From positions 1-64,000 of the forward strand of contig NZ_RXMA01000004.1 of assembly GCF_003966125.1 (NCBI RefSeq): a DNA stretch of 64,000 nt, read 5' to 3'. The notes below the pieces were generated by a model that ran no database searches, was not told the DNA's origin, and saw only the letters and a list, made by a program, of their open reading frames with translations. The DNA is from Azospirillum griseum (GTDB lineage Bacteria; Pseudomonadota; Alphaproteobacteria; Azospirillales; Azospirillaceae). Of the stretch, positions 54,605 to 64,000 are shown one piece after another; positions within the stretch are counted from its first letter, which is position 1, and each line of letters opens with the position of its first letter. The translations under genes and the position numbers were made by a program.

Positions 54605-56635
54605 ATGAACCGGAATCAACGCAGGGCGTCCAACGCCGGTGGAAGCGGACCCGTCGCGCTGGCAAAGGCAAACGCTCTGGTGGGGCAAGCCGTTCCATTG
54701 CATCAGGCCGGGCGGTTGACGGAGGCGGAAGCCCTGTACCGGCAGGCGCTGGCGCTTCAACCGCGCCATCCCGACGCGCTGCATCTTCTGGGAATGATCG
54801 CCTGCCAAACCGGACGCTTCACCGAGGCTGCCGACCGCATCGGTCAGGCGGTGGCGGCCAACCGCACGGTTCCCGATTACCACGCCAACCTTGCCTACGC
54901 CCTCCATGCCTTGGGTCGGGTGGGGGAGGCGGAAGCGGCGGCCCGCGCGGCCTTGCGTCTGCGCGCTCCGTTCCCGGAGGCCGCGAACACCCTGGGCAAC
55001 GCCCTGACCGCGCAAGGTCGCTTCGACGAAGCGGCGGTGGCCTACACCGACGCCTTGCGCGCCCGTCCTGATTACGCCGACGCCATGGGCAATCTGGGGG
55101 CGGTGCTGCAACGGCTGAATCGCCCAACCGAGGCAGAACCACTGTTGCGGCAGGTTTTGGTTTGGTTTCCCCATCGCTCGGACGCGCGCACCGCCTTGGG
55201 GTTGGCATTGCTTGATCTCGATCGGGTCGAGGAGGGGGAGGCCGCCTTGCGCACCGCGCTGGAACTGCGACCGGACAACGGGGGGGCTGCCTTGGCTTTG
55301 GCGTTGGCCGTTCAGCGTCGGGGGGGGCGGGCCGACGCGTTGCACCGCCGCAGCGCCATCCTGACACCCGGCGAGGCGGTGGGATGGAACGGTTGGGGCC
55401 TGTCGCTGCACGCTCAGGACCGGTTGGCTGGGGCCGTCAACGCCTTCCATCGCGCCTTGCGGCTCGTGCCCGACCTGACCGAGGCGTGGACCAACCTTGG
55501 CAACACCCACCGCCTGCAAGGCCGGACCAGGGAGGCGATGGCGGCGCAACAACGGGCCTTGGCGCTGCGTCCCGATTACGCCGCCGCCCATTCCAATCTT
55601 GGGCAATCGCACCAGGATTATGGCAATGACAGGGAGGCGGAAAGCGGTTTCAGCCGCGCCTTGCTTTGTGATCCCGGCGAATCAACCGCCCGCTTCAACC
55701 GCGCCCTGCTGCGCCTGCGGCTGGGACGGATGACGGCGGGGTGGGCCGACTACGCAGACCGCTTCACCTCCGGACGGTTGGGAGCGCTGCCAGCGCGCTC
55801 CATGCCGGAATGGCAAGGACAGGATCTGCCTCGCGGTCGGCTGTTGGTGTGGGGAGAGCAGGGGCTGGGGGACGAACTGATGTTCGGTTCGATCCTGCCC
55901 GATCTGGTGGGCAGCGGGCGGATCGGGCAGGTGGTGATTGAATGCGATCCCCGTCTGGTCGGGCTGGTCCAGCGTTCCATTCCGACGGCGGTCGTGCGGG
56001 CCGCGCTGACTGGCCCGGTGGAGGCTGACGCGCATCTGCCCTTTGGCTCGCTCCCCCGGCTGTTGCGCGCCCGGTTGGCGGATTTCCCGGCGCGGAACGG
56101 TTGGCTGCGCCCCGACCCGGCGGAGGCCGCGCTGTGGCGCACTCGCCTGGACGCTCTCGGGCCGGGGCTTCGGGTCGGTATTGCCTGGACCAGTCGCCGT
56201 GTCACCGCCAGCCGCCGGACCGCCTACACCACGCTTGCCCAGTGGGAGGCGGTCTTGCGCCTGCCCAATCTGCACCTTGTCAGTCTGCAATACGACAAGC
56301 GCGAGGACGAGATTGCTGAGGTTGAGCGACGGTTCGGCGTGACCATCCACCGTTGGCCTGACCTGGACCAGACCGCCGATCTGGAGCGGACCGCCGCACT
56401 GATCGCCGGTTTGGATTTGGTGCTCACCGTGGCGTCGTCACCGGGTGAATTGGCGGGGGCGCTGGGAATTCCGGTTTGGCGGATTGGTGGGCCGGACTGG
56501 ACGCATCTGGGGACTGGGACACGACCCTGGTTTCCCAGCATGCGCAGCCTGGCCCCGAAGACGGGAAGCGATCTGTCCACGGCTATAGAGCAAGCAAAAC
56601 AAGATCTTGTTCGATTGAGTGGAGATTATCTGTGA
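54605..56635 (+). CDS. TPR-glycosyltransferase (GT9/FlmG-like)
   Basis: 676 residues, ATG at 54605. Nine to ten TPR units fill residues 20-390, beginning HQAGRLTEAEALYRQALALQPRHPDALHLLGMIACQTGR. A GT-B domain follows: LLVWGEQGLGDELMFGSILPDL (about 412) and GQVVIECDPRLVGLVQRSIP, then VGIAWTSRR, VSLQYDKREDEIAEVERRFG, and the C-terminal DLVLTVASSPGELAGALGIPVWRIGGPDW. The second half resembles GT9-like transferases, as in FlmG, which pairs TPRs that hold flagellin with a catalytic domain that adds pseudaminic acid. The pairing with pseG makes flagellin glycosylation plausible. It overlaps the next gene by four bases (GTGA). Confidence 0.8.
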   Translation: MNRNQRRASNAGGSGPVALAKANALVGQAVPLHQAGRLTEAEALYRQALALQPRHPDALHLLGMIACQTGRFTEAADRIGQAVAANRTVPDYHANLAYALHALGRVGEAEAAARAALRLRAPFPEAANTLGNALTAQGRFDEAAVAYTDALRARPDYADAMGNLGAVLQRLNRPTEAEPLLRQVLVWFPHRSDARTALGLALLDLDRVEEGEAALRTALELRPDNGGAALALALAVQRRGGRADALHRRSAILTPGEAVGWNGWGLSLHAQDRLAGAVNAFHRALRLVPDLTEAWTNLGNTHRLQGRTREAMAAQQRALALRPDYAAAHSNLGQSHQDYGNDREAESGFSRALLCDPGESTARFNRALLRLRLGRMTAGWADYADRFTSGRLGALPARSMPEWQGQDLPRGRLLVWGEQGLGDELMFGSILPDLVGSGRIGQVVIECDPRLVGLVQRSIPTAVVRAALTGPVEADAHLPFGSLPRLLRARLADFPARNGWLRPDPAEAALWRTRLDALGPGLRVGIAWTSRRVTASRRTAYTTLAQWEAVLRLPNLHLVSLQYDKREDEIAEVERRFGVTIHRWPDLDQTADLERTAALIAGLDLVLTVASSPGELAGALGIPVWRIGGPDWTHLGTGTRPWFPSMRSLAPKTGSDLSTAIEQAKQDLVRLSGDYL

Positions 56636-59600
56636 AGATCGACGCTGTGTTCGCCGAGGCGTTGGCGCGGCATCAGGCCGGCGAACTGGATGCAGCGGAG
56701 GCTCTGTACCGAAAGCTTTTGCGGGCGCACCCCCACCACGCCGACGCGCTTCATCTGCTCGGCGTTCTCATGCATCAAGTGAATAAAAATGATCAATCAG
56801 TTGATTTAATTGATAAAGCGATCAAACTGGACGCTCGGCATGCCGATTTCCATGGCAATCGGGGATTGGTGCTTCAGGCGCTGGGGCGGTTGCCTGAAGC
56901 GGTGGCCGCGCAGGAACGCGCCCTGTCGATCAACCCCAACCACGCCGGAGCACACTTCAACCTTGCCTTGGCGCTGGCAGCCCTGGGGCAACGGGAGCGG
57001 GCGGCTCCGCATTACGCAGAGGCCGCCCGGCTCTCGCCGGGGTTGGCCGACGCCCATCTCAACCTGGGCGCTTTGCTGCATGACCTCGGGCGCTTTCCCG
57101 AAGCGATCGCAGCGCACCGGGCCGCCATCCAGCGCCTGCCGGGCGACCCCCGCCCCTGGACCAATCTGGCGGCCAGCCTGCGCGCGGTCGGCCAGATCGC
57201 GGACGCGCACGCGGCCTTGGAGCAAGCGATGGCGCTTGGGGGTGCCAATACCGCCAGCGCCATCGCCGCGCTCACCGGGTTGGCCGCCAGCCTGCACGCC
57301 GCCGGACGGTGGGAGGAAGCCGCCGCGCGTTACATCGAAGCTCTGAAGAGTGATCCAGATAATCCTATTATTCTCAATAATTTCGGCCTTCTCCTTCAAG
57401 CGATGAATCGATTGGATGATGCCGCCTACTGCTTCGACGCGGCGCGGCGCGGACAGCCTGATTTTGCCGAACCCTATGACAATCTGGGATCCATCCGCGC
57501 CGCACAGGGCCACCCGGCGGAGGCCGAAGCGCTGCATCGCGCCGCGTTGGATCGGAAAGTCGATCTGGCGGGTGCGTGGAACAATCTGGGCAACGCACGC
57601 ATGGCGCAGGGCCGGGGGCTGGACGCGTTGCCCGCTTGGTGGAACGCCATCGCGCTCGACCCTGGTCGACCGGAAGCCCTGTCCAATTTGGGCAACGCCC
57701 TGCGCGACGCCGAACGCTTCACCGAGGCCGAGGCCAGCCACCGGCGGGCCTTGCAACTCGATCCCGGCGGTGCGGTGTTGTGGAATAACCACGGGCACGC
57801 CCTTCATGGGCGGCAAAACTTTGCCGAGGCGGTGCGCCGCTACCGCCGCGCCCTGGCACTGGAACCAAGTTACGGCGAGGCCTGGAACAACCAAGGGTTG
57901 GCCTTGCAACGGATGGGCGATCCGACGGCGGAGCGCAGCTATGACCGCGCCCTGTGCTTGCGTGGCGATCTGGCGCTGGCCCATTTCAACAAGGGGCTGT
58001 TGCGGCTGGAGCGCGGGGATCTGGCAAACGGCTGGGCCGGATACGCGTGGCGCTTTTCCTCCGGGCAGGTTGGGGCAGGGCGGCAACCGCGTGCGCAGGC
58101 GTGGCGAGGCGAGGACTTGACCGGTCGACGCCTGATGATCTGGGGCGAGCAGGGGGTGGGGGACAGCATCCTGTTCTCTGGCCTGTGTGCAGAGATCGCG
58201 GCCCGAACCCGCTCCACCATCATCGAGGTGGATCGTCGTCTGGTCCCGCTCTTCGCCCGTTCCTTTCCCGGCATCCTCGTTCGCGCCGAAGAGATCGACG
58301 GGCGGGGACGGGAAACGCTGATGATCGCCGATTACGACCGCCACGTGCCGATGGGGTCCTTGGCGCGGGTTGTCCGCCCCAACCTCAGCGCCTTTCCACC
58401 CCGGCTTGGCGGCGGGTGGTTGGTTCCCGACCCCACCCAGTTGAGCCACTGGCGCGAGCGTTTGGCGGGTTTGGGGCCGGGGTTGACCGTCGGCATCGGT
58501 TGGCGCAGCCAGCATCTCACGACGGAACGCCGCCACGCTTATCTAGACCTCGATCACTGGGGGCCGCTGTTCGCCATCCCGAATGTCCATTGGGTGGTTC
58601 TGCAGTACGGCGATTGCGAGGCGGAGGTTGCGGCGGCGGAGCGCCGATTCGGTCTGCGCCTGCACCGGTGGAGCGATCTGAACCTGAAGGATGATTTTGA
58701 CGGGGTCGCCGCCCTGATCGCGAACCTGGATCTGGTGATCTCTCCAGCGATGTCGGTGGGGGAACTGGCCGGAGCGGTCGGGGCACCGGTCTGGCGCTTT
58801 GGTACGCCGGATTGGACCCAGCTTGGTGCCCGGGTCCGCCCCTGGTTTCCCACCATGCGCCTGATACAACCCCGTCCGGGAACCGCTCTGATCGACACGC
58901 TCGACCAGATGGCGGGGCTGCTGCGCGCGTTGGCCCCCGCCCCGTCATCGCCTTCACCGGTTGCGTCGCCCGTTCCCCTCTCCCCCGTTCCGCCGCAACC
59001 TGATCCGGCGCTGATGGCGGCAGCGTTGACGGAGGGGCTGCGGCATCATCAGGCCGGGCGCTTGGAGCAAGCCGACGTCTGCTACCGCCGCGTCCTGGAT
59101 GCGGACATGCATCATCCGGACGCGCTCCACCTCGCCGGGGTGGTGGCGCATCAGCAGGGACGGAACAGTCAGGCGGTGGAACTCATCGGGCGGGCCATCG
59201 ACCGGCGGGGCGACGTTGCCGACTATCATGGCAATCTCGGCTCGGCTCTCCAAGCGCTGGGCCGCTTGCCCGAGGCTGCCGCCGCCTATGAGCGTGCGTT
59301 GCGGCTGCGTCCTGTCTTTCCCGACGCGCTGAACAATCTGGGCAGCGCGCTCCAGGAGTTGGGCCGTTTGCCGGAGGCAGAGGCGCGTTACCGTGCGGCC
59401 TTGGCCCAGCGCGCGGACTACCCCCAGGCGCTTGCCAATCTTGGCACCGTGCTCCACGCCATGGGGCGGCGGTCGGAAGCGTTGGCCTGCCTGACCAACG
59501 CGGTCGCGCGCGACCCTCAGGCCCCCGACGCCCGGCTCGGGTTGGGGGCTCTGCTCAATGATCTGGGCCGGGCGGCGGAGGCGGCGGACCAGTATCTTGC

Positions 59601-61392
59601 GGCGTTGGCCCAGGACAATCAGGACGCCGAGGCCCATGCCGGGTTGGGCGTGGCCCTGTTCCATCTTGGTCGTCGCGACGAGGCGGCGAATCATCTGGAC
59701 CGGGCTGTGGCCTTGGGGGTGGAACGGTCGGCGACGTTGGATTTGCTGGGGGCGATCCGGCGCGGGCAGGGTGATCCGCTGCGGGCCGAAGCCCTGCACC
59801 GCCGCGCCCTGGCTCGGGAACCGGAACGCGCGGCCAGCCACAGCAATCTGGGACTTGCCCTGTCGTCGCTGGGTCGGCTGGGGGAGGCCACCGACCAGCA
59901 GCGTCGGGCGCTCGCCCTGTTTCCCGCCTTCGTCGAGGCGCTGAACAATCTGGGCGTTTTGCGGCAAGGTCAGGGGGAACGCGATGCCACGGCGGTCACA
60001 CACGCCATCGCCTGCCACCGCCGCGCGGCACGCCTGCGCCCAAACTCGGCGGAAAGTTGGGGAAATCTGGGGGCTGCGCTGCTGACCGCCAAGCAGCACG
60101 CGGCGGCGGCGGCGGCCTGCCGCGTCGCCGTAGCGCTGTCGCCCACGCTGGCCGGGGCCTGGACCACCGGCGGGGCGGGGTTGAAGGCACTGGGGCGCTT
60201 TGCCGAGGCGGCGGTGCAGCATCGCCGGGCCTTGCTCCTTTCCCCAACCCACGCACGGGCCTGGTCCAATCTGGGAACCGCGCTTGCGGGGTTGGCACGC
60301 TGGGATCATGCGCAAGCGGCGCAACGGCGGGCCTTGGCGCTCAACCCCGCCCTGGCCGACGCGCAGCTCAACCATGGCCATGCCGCGCAGGTCTGCGGCG
60401 ATTGGGCGACGGCAAGGCGTGGCGCGGAGCGCGCCTTGCGCCTGAATCCGGCGCGCGTGGACGCGCGGATGAATCGGGCGTTGCTGCGGTTGGCGGCGGG
60501 TGATCTGACCGGGGGCTGGGCCGATTACACCGCCCGCTTTGCCAGTGGGGAGGCCCAGCCCCGCCGCTTCTCCCTGCCCGCCTGGGAGGGGGAGGAACTG
60601 GCGGACCGGACGATTCTGGTGTGGGGTGAGCAGGGGGTGGGCGACGAAATCCTGTTCGCGACAACCCTGCCCGATCTGTTGACGCGGGCGGGACGGGTGA
60701 TCGTCGAATGCGATCCGCGCCTGCACCGTCTGTTCGCGCGCGCCCTGCCCGGTGCCGTGATCCGCGCCCCGACCGACGACCCGCGCGACGCCGATTGCCA
60801 AGCCCCGATGGGCGATGTCGCCGCAAGGATGCGGCCCGATCTGGCCTCCTTCCCGGTGGGCGCGGCCTTTCTGACCCCGTTGAACGAGGATGTTCGGCGC
60901 TGGGGTGAGCGGCTGGCGGCATTGGGGCCGGGGGTGACGGTCGGGCTGTGCTGGCGCAGCAGCCGGATCACGGCGGACCGTGCCGGCTCCTACAGCCGGT
61001 TGACCGATTGGGGGCCGTTGCTGACGCTTCCGGGCCTGCGCCTGATCAACCTGCAATACGACGACTGCACGGCGGAACTGGAGGAGGTAAAGCGGCGTTT
61101 CGGCGCAACGATCCAGGTCTGGCCCGATCTGGACCTGCGCAACGACCTGGATCAGGTGGCCGCCCTGATGGCCGGGCTGGATCTGGTCATCACGGCCCCG
61201 ACCGCCGTTGGAGAGTTGGCGGCGGCGGTCGGAACGCCGGTCTGGCGGATGAGCGGTGGTGGGGATTGGTCACGGTTGGGAACGGCGGTCCGTCCATGGT
61301 TCCCGTCCATGACCACCCACGAGCATCGGGAGGGCCATGCCCAGACGATTCAGGTCCTCGCCGACCGTCTGTTGCGGTTGGCGAGGACCTGA
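56632..61392 (+). CDS. Tandem TPR-glycosyltransferase (TPR-GT-TPR-GT)
   Basis: 1586 residues from the GTG at 56632, which overlaps the previous stop and has GGAGA upstream. The polypeptide holds two complete TPR-glycosyltransferase units. Unit 1: TPRs at about 1-480, then a GT domain with RLMIWGEQGVGDSILFSGL (about 500) to PVWRFGTPDWTQLGARVRPW (about 730). A Pro/Ser-rich linker follows (about 768-790). Unit 2: TPRs about 793-1310, then TILVWGEQGVGDEILFATTL (about 1327) to the C-terminus with WRMSGGGDWSRLGTAVRPW. Both GT copies keep the WGEQG motif. The units resemble each other and the preceding gene, so duplication and fusion is likely. It may glycosylate flagellin or a surface protein, possibly with more than one sugar or site. 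Confidence 0.8.
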   Translation: MKIDAVFAEALARHQAGELDAAEALYRKLLRAHPHHADALHLLGVLMHQVNKNDQSVDLIDKAIKLDARHADFHGNRGLVLQALGRLPEAVAAQERALSINPNHAGAHFNLALALAALGQRERAAPHYAEAARLSPGLADAHLNLGALLHDLGRFPEAIAAHRAAIQRLPGDPRPWTNLAASLRAVGQIADAHAALEQAMALGGANTASAIAALTGLAASLHAAGRWEEAAARYIEALKSDPDNPIILNNFGLLLQAMNRLDDAAYCFDAARRGQPDFAEPYDNLGSIRAAQGHPAEAEALHRAALDRKVDLAGAWNNLGNARMAQGRGLDALPAWWNAIALDPGRPEALSNLGNALRDAERFTEAEASHRRALQLDPGGAVLWNNHGHALHGRQNFAEAVRRYRRALALEPSYGEAWNNQGLALQRMGDPTAERSYDRALCLRGDLALAHFNKGLLRLERGDLANGWAGYAWRFSSGQVGAGRQPRAQAWRGEDLTGRRLMIWGEQGVGDSILFSGLCAEIAARTRSTIIEVDRRLVPLFARSFPGILVRAEEIDGRGRETLMIADYDRHVPMGSLARVVRPNLSAFPPRLGGGWLVPDPTQLSHWRERLAGLGPGLTVGIGWRSQHLTTERRHAYLDLDHWGPLFAIPNVHWVVLQYGDCEAEVAAAERRFGLRLHRWSDLNLKDDFDGVAALIANLDLVISPAMSVGELAGAVGAPVWRFGTPDWTQLGARVRPWFPTMRLIQPRPGTALIDTLDQMAGLLRALAPAPSSPSPVASPVPLSPVPPQPDPALMAAALTEGLRHHQAGRLEQADVCYRRVLDADMHHPDALHLAGVVAHQQGRNSQAVELIGRAIDRRGDVADYHGNLGSALQALGRLPEAAAAYERALRLRPVFPDALNNLGSALQELGRLPEAEARYRAALAQRADYPQALANLGTVLHAMGRRSEALACLTNAVARDPQAPDARLGLGALLNDLGRAAEAADQYLAALAQDNQDAEAHAGLGVALFHLGRRDEAANHLDRAVALGVERSATLDLLGAIRRGQGDPLRAEALHRRALAREPERAASHSNLGLALSSLGRLGEATDQQRRALALFPAFVEALNNLGVLRQGQGERDATAVTHAIACHRRAARLRPNSAESWGNLGAALLTAKQHAAAAAACRVAVALSPTLAGAWTTGGAGLKALGRFAEAAVQHRRALLLSPTHARAWSNLGTALAGLARWDHAQAAQRRALALNPALADAQLNHGHAAQVCGDWATARRGAERALRLNPARVDARMNRALLRLAAGDLTGGWADYTARFASGEAQPRRFSLPAWEGEELADRTILVWGEQGVGDEILFATTLPDLLTRAGRVIVECDPRLHRLFARALPGAVIRAPTDDPRDADCQAPMGDVAARMRPDLASFPVGAAFLTPLNEDVRRWGERLAALGPGVTVGLCWRSSRITADRAGSYSRLTDWGPLLTLPGLRLINLQYDDCTAELEEVKRRFGATIQVWPDLDLRNDLDQVAALMAGLDLVITAPTAVGELAAAVGTPVWRMSGGGDWSRLGTAVRPWFPSMTTHEHREGHAQTIQVLADRLLRLART

Positions 61393-61407
61393 GATCGGGC
61401 GTCACGG

Positions 61408-63507
61408 TCACAGGTCACAAAAACCCCGCCCTTCGTCAGCCAAACGGCGGAGCAAGGGCGACAGCGCCCAATGCGCGCCGCCCAGGGTGGTGTGATACCC
61501 CTCGATGGCCTTGGCGATCACCGGCAAACCAACTTGGTCGGCCCAGAACAGCAGACCGCCACGGTGGGCGGGAAAGCCGTAGCCGTGCAACCAGATCGCA
61601 TCAATGTCCACCGGACGGGCGGCGATGCCCTCCTCCAGGATCTTGGCGGCTTCGTTGACCATCGCGTACAGGCAGCGGTCGCGGATCTCGTCATCGGACA
61701 CCGGGCGCGGGGTCAGACCGCGTTGCGCGCGATCCTCGGCGATCAGCGCCTCCACCGCCGGATCGGGCAGTGGGTTGCGGCTGCCCGGCTCGTAGCGGTA
61801 GACACCGGCTCCGGTCTTTTGCCCGAACCGCCCCTGTTCGGCCAGGCGATCCAGCCAATTGACCGCTTGAGCCTCCGGGTCACCGGACGCCCGCCGTTGT
61901 TCACGGATGCGCCAACCCACATCAACGCCCGCAAGATCGGTCATGGCGAAATGGCCGAGCGGAAAGCCGAACGCCGTCAGCACCCGGTCGGCCTGCTCCG
62001 GCGTTGCCCCTTCGTCGACCAAAGTCATCACCTCGCGCCCACGCTGATGCAGGATGCGGTTGCCGACGAAGCCATAGCAGACGCCGACCAGCACGCCCAC
62101 CTTGCCAATCCGCCGCGCCAGATCCATCACGGTGGCGACGACATCCTCGGCCGTCCGCTCCCCCCGGACATTCTCCAACAGCTTCATGACGTTGGCCGGA
62201 CTGAAGAAATGCATCCCCACCACGTCCTGCGGGCGACGGGTGGCGTCGGCAATGGCGTTGATGTCCAGGGTCGAGGTGTTTGTCGCCAGAATTGCCCCGG
62301 CTTTGCAGACCCGATCCAGTTCCGCGAAGATGCGGCGCTTGACCTCCATGTTCTCAAACGCGGCTTCGATCACCAAATCCGCGTCGCACAGATCATCGTA
62401 GGACAGGGTAGGGTGGATCAGCGCCATGCGGGCGTCGACCTGCTCTGCGGTCAACTTGCCCTTTTGGGCTGAAGCCTCATAGATCCTCCCGATCGCCTGA
62501 ACTCCCCGGTCGAGGGCGCCGGCCCCAGTGTCCAGCAACCGCACCGGAAACCCGGCGTTGGCAAAGCACATGGCAATGCCGCCGCCCATGGTCCCGGCCC
62601 CGATCACCGCCACCGTCCGCACGTCGCGCTTTGGCGTGTTGGCGGGCAGGCCGGGAACCTTGGCCACCTCCCGCTCGGCAAAGAAGGCGTGGATCAGCCC
62701 GGCGCGTTGGGGCGATTCCATGCAGGCCAGGAACAGAGCGCGCTCCCGCGCCACACCCTCGGCAAAGGGCAGGGTGACGGCGGCCTCCACCGCATCAACG
62801 CATCGCTGCGGCGAAAACAGGTGCGGGGCGCGCTTGTCCAGCGCCGTCCTTTGGGCGGTGAACAGCGCCGGGTCGATGCCGGTGATGCGATCGGTGCGGC
62901 CGCTGGTTGGATGGGCAGGCCAATCTTCCGCACAGGCGCGTTCGGCCACCCGCAACCCGACCGCCAGCGCCGCCTCCCCATCGTCCACCGCGTCGATCAA
63001 GCCATCGGCCAGCGCCTGGGCCGCCGACACCGGATCACCCGACAGGATCATGTCGAGCGCCCGGGTTGGGCCGATGAGGCGGGGCAGGCGCTGGGTCCCA
63101 CCCGATCCGGGCATCAGGCCCAGCTTCACCTCCGGCATCCCCAACTTGGCGCTGCGCAGTGCTACGCGGTAATGACAGGCCATGGCAATTTCCAACCCCC
63201 CGCCCAGCGCGGTGCCGTGGATGGACGCAACGATGGTTTTGGGGCAGGCGTCGAACGCGGCGATCACCTCTGGCAGGATCGGCGGCTGATGCGGCTTGCC
63301 AAATTCCCGGATGTCGGCTCCGGCCATGAAGGTGCGTCCAGCGGCGACCAACAGCAACACGGCGGCATCCGCATCCTCAACCCCTTGAGCCAGCGCCGCC
63401 ACCAATCCGGCGCGCACGGCAAGCCCCACCGCGTTGACCGGTGGGTAATCAACGGTGATGACACCGACACGACCAACGCGCCGATAGGACACAACGCTGT
63501 TCACCAT
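61408..63507 (-). CDS. FadJ/FadB-type fatty acid oxidation enzyme
   Basis: 699 residues, bifunctional. The N-terminal crotonase domain has [34 protein letters not shown] and [18 protein letters not shown], with the two Glu residues of an enoyl-CoA hydratase. The second half begins with the NAD motif [28 protein letters not shown] and has [26 protein letters not shown] and a C-terminal 3-hydroxyacyl-CoA dehydrogenase domain. It carries out two steps of beta-oxidation on fatty acyl-CoA. No thiolase gene (fadA/fadI) is next to it. Confidence 0.92.
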   Translation of the reverse strand: MVNSVVSYRRVGRVGVITVDYPPVNAVGLAVRAGLVAALAQGVEDADAAVLLLVAAGRTFMAGADIREFGKPHQPPILPEVIAAFDACPKTIVASIHGTALGGGLEIAMACHYRVALRSAKLGMPEVKLGLMPGSGGTQRLPRLIGPTRALDMILSGDPVSAAQALADGLIDAVDDGEAALAVGLRVAERACAEDWPAHPTSGRTDRITGIDPALFTAQRTALDKRAPHLFSPQRCVDAVEAAVTLPFAEGVARERALFLACMESPQRAGLIHAFFAEREVAKVPGLPANTPKRDVRTVAVIGAGTMGGGIAMCFANAGFPVRLLDTGAGALDRGVQAIGRIYEASAQKGKLTAEQVDARMALIHPTLSYDDLCDADLVIEAAFENMEVKRRIFAELDRVCKAGAILATNTSTLDINAIADATRRPQDVVGMHFFSPANVMKLLENVRGERTAEDVVATVMDLARRIGKVGVLVGVCYGFVGNRILHQRGREVMTLVDEGATPEQADRVLTAFGFPLGHFAMTDLAGVDVGWRIREQRRASGDPEAQAVNWLDRLAEQGRFGQKTGAGVYRYEPGSRNPLPDPAVEALIAEDRAQRGLTPRPVSDDEIRDRCLYAMVNEAAKILEEGIAARPVDIDAIWLHGYGFPAHRGGLLFWADQVGLPVIAKAIEGYHTTLGGAHWALSPLLRRLADEGRGFCDL

Positions 63508-63793
63508 GATTCTCTTGAACTCCCATCGAGCGCGGAGGTGAAAGAAGGCAAGCCATGAAGCCGCAACGAATTCAGGACCATCAGTGTAGCAGACGATTGA
63601 GGTTTGGCAAGTTTTTGGAATTTAATTCCATATGACGAAATAATGAGAAAATCCATAATTTTAGTTATGGAAAATATGATCCGCATCCCGATCCGGGATT
63701 TCCCTATGCAAAAACTGCGTCTTCTGCGCGCAGGACTCCCGCCGTCACCCCGTATAATCTTCCGAAAGCAACCTGGAGCGAACGGACACGGGC
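63508..63793. other. AT-rich divergent control region with palindromes
   Basis: No gene supported; a 66-codon frame at 63604-63804 has no family match. Three dyads lie close together: GGAATT-T-AATTCC (63618-63630), TCCATAA-N5-TTATGGA (63653-63671) and ATCCCG-ATC-CGGGAT (63685-63699). They probably bind regulators of the fadJ-type gene and/or the sigma-factor gene. No clear promoter boxes were assigned. Confidence 0.45.
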
Positions 63794-64000
63794 GTGCAGC
63801 CTAGGGAAGATGAAACGATATCCGACGAAGCGTTGATGGCGGACGCCGCTGCCGGAGATCGCAAAGCGTTCGGACTTCTGACGCGCCGACATCTGCGCCG
63901 CAGCATTGCCTTGGCCCAACGGGTTGTCGGCAACGCCAGCGACGCCGAGGAGGTGGCGCAGGATGTGTTTCTCCAGATTTGGGCCAACGCCGACCGGTGG
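63794..64000 (+). CDS. ECF-type RNA polymerase sigma factor (partial)
   Basis: The frame from GTG 63794 to the window edge gives 69 codons, so the gene continues beyond 64000. It shows sigma region 2: LMADAAAGDRKAFGLLTRRHL with the polymerase-core contact pattern, then AQRVVGNASDAEEVAQDVFLQIWANADRW, the DAEE-x-x-QD-VF-x-x-W signature of region 2.2-2.4. The ribosome site is weak. ECF sigma factors respond to envelope or oxidative stress and are usually paired with an anti-sigma factor, which could lie beyond the window. Confidence 0.85.
   Translation, partial: MQPREDETISDEALMADAAAGDRKAFGLLTRRHLRRSIALAQRVVGNASDAEEVAQDVFLQIWANADRW

Noticed and set aside
58954-61056. A 700-codon open frame opposite the tandem TPR-GT gene
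   Set aside because: It is antisense and reflects the repetitive TPR coding on the other strand.
63604-63804. A 66-codon plus-strand frame in the AT-rich control region
   Set aside because: It runs over the palindromes, has no family match and no convincing ribosome site.

Overview
The window looks like a piece of chromosome from a motile, GC-rich alphaproteobacterium, most likely of the Rhodospirillales (Azospirillum/Magnetospirillum-like). The reasons are a Caulobacter-type flagellar gene order (fliF-fliH-fliN-flbD-flhA-flhF-flhG), a PseG-type pseudaminic acid enzyme next to TPR-glycosyltransferases, RHH_4 and DUF465-type small proteins, and high GC over most of the window. No rRNA, tRNA or CRISPR array was found. 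This was read by eye without database searches, so family names rest on recognised motifs, gene length and context.

Region 1 (1-4700, lower GC) is the most unusual part. It holds a 66-residue peptide gene, a YcaO cyclodehydratase-like gene, an overlapping tfuA gene, a Crp/Fnr regulator and a ribbon-helix-helix protein, all on the plus strand. A perfect TGTGA-N6-TCACA site lies 62 bases before the peptide gene. YcaO+TfuA pairs are known to install peptide backbone thioamides, so this may be a small cAMP/Crp-controlled RiPP or protein-thioamidation locus. A divergent MarR gene closes the region.

Region 2 (4.8-17.9 kb) is mostly housekeeping and stress genes: rimO, an HNH protein, an FAD oxidoreductase, a copper-efflux operon (copA-cueR with a clear CueR promoter), the ycjX/ycjF pair, arsC, a BON-domain lipoprotein, a cell-wall amidase and a DUF465 protein. 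Region 3 (18-23.6 kb) has the frameshifted remnant of an IS5-family transposase, a large cyclase-ATPase-TPR signalling protein with altered catalytic residues and a sharp internal GC shift, and ilvD with a strong terminator.

Region 4 (23.8-32.6 kb) makes surface sugars: a polytopic glycosyltransferase, a GT9 transferase, an O-antigen ligase, and galU-ugd-pgm for nucleotide sugars. Region 5 (32.6-44.3 kb, minus strand) is a tightly packed ten-gene flagellar operon read from a sigma-54-type promoter upstream of fliF, with a 14-bp perfect inverted repeat further upstream. Its last gene encodes a QueF-like protein that has lost the catalytic cysteine.

Region 6 (44.7-61.4 kb) has an XRE regulator, an HD hydrolase, a PPC-like protein, a sugar nucleotidyltransferase, pseG, an acyl-CoA synthetase, a TSUP permease, a lone livF-type ATPase, and three TPR-glycosyltransferase genes. 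One of these is a 1586-residue tandem TPR-GT-TPR-GT protein. With pseG nearby they suggest flagellin or surface-protein glycosylation of the FlmG type. The window ends with a fadJ-type beta-oxidation gene and the start of an ECF sigma factor that runs off the edge.
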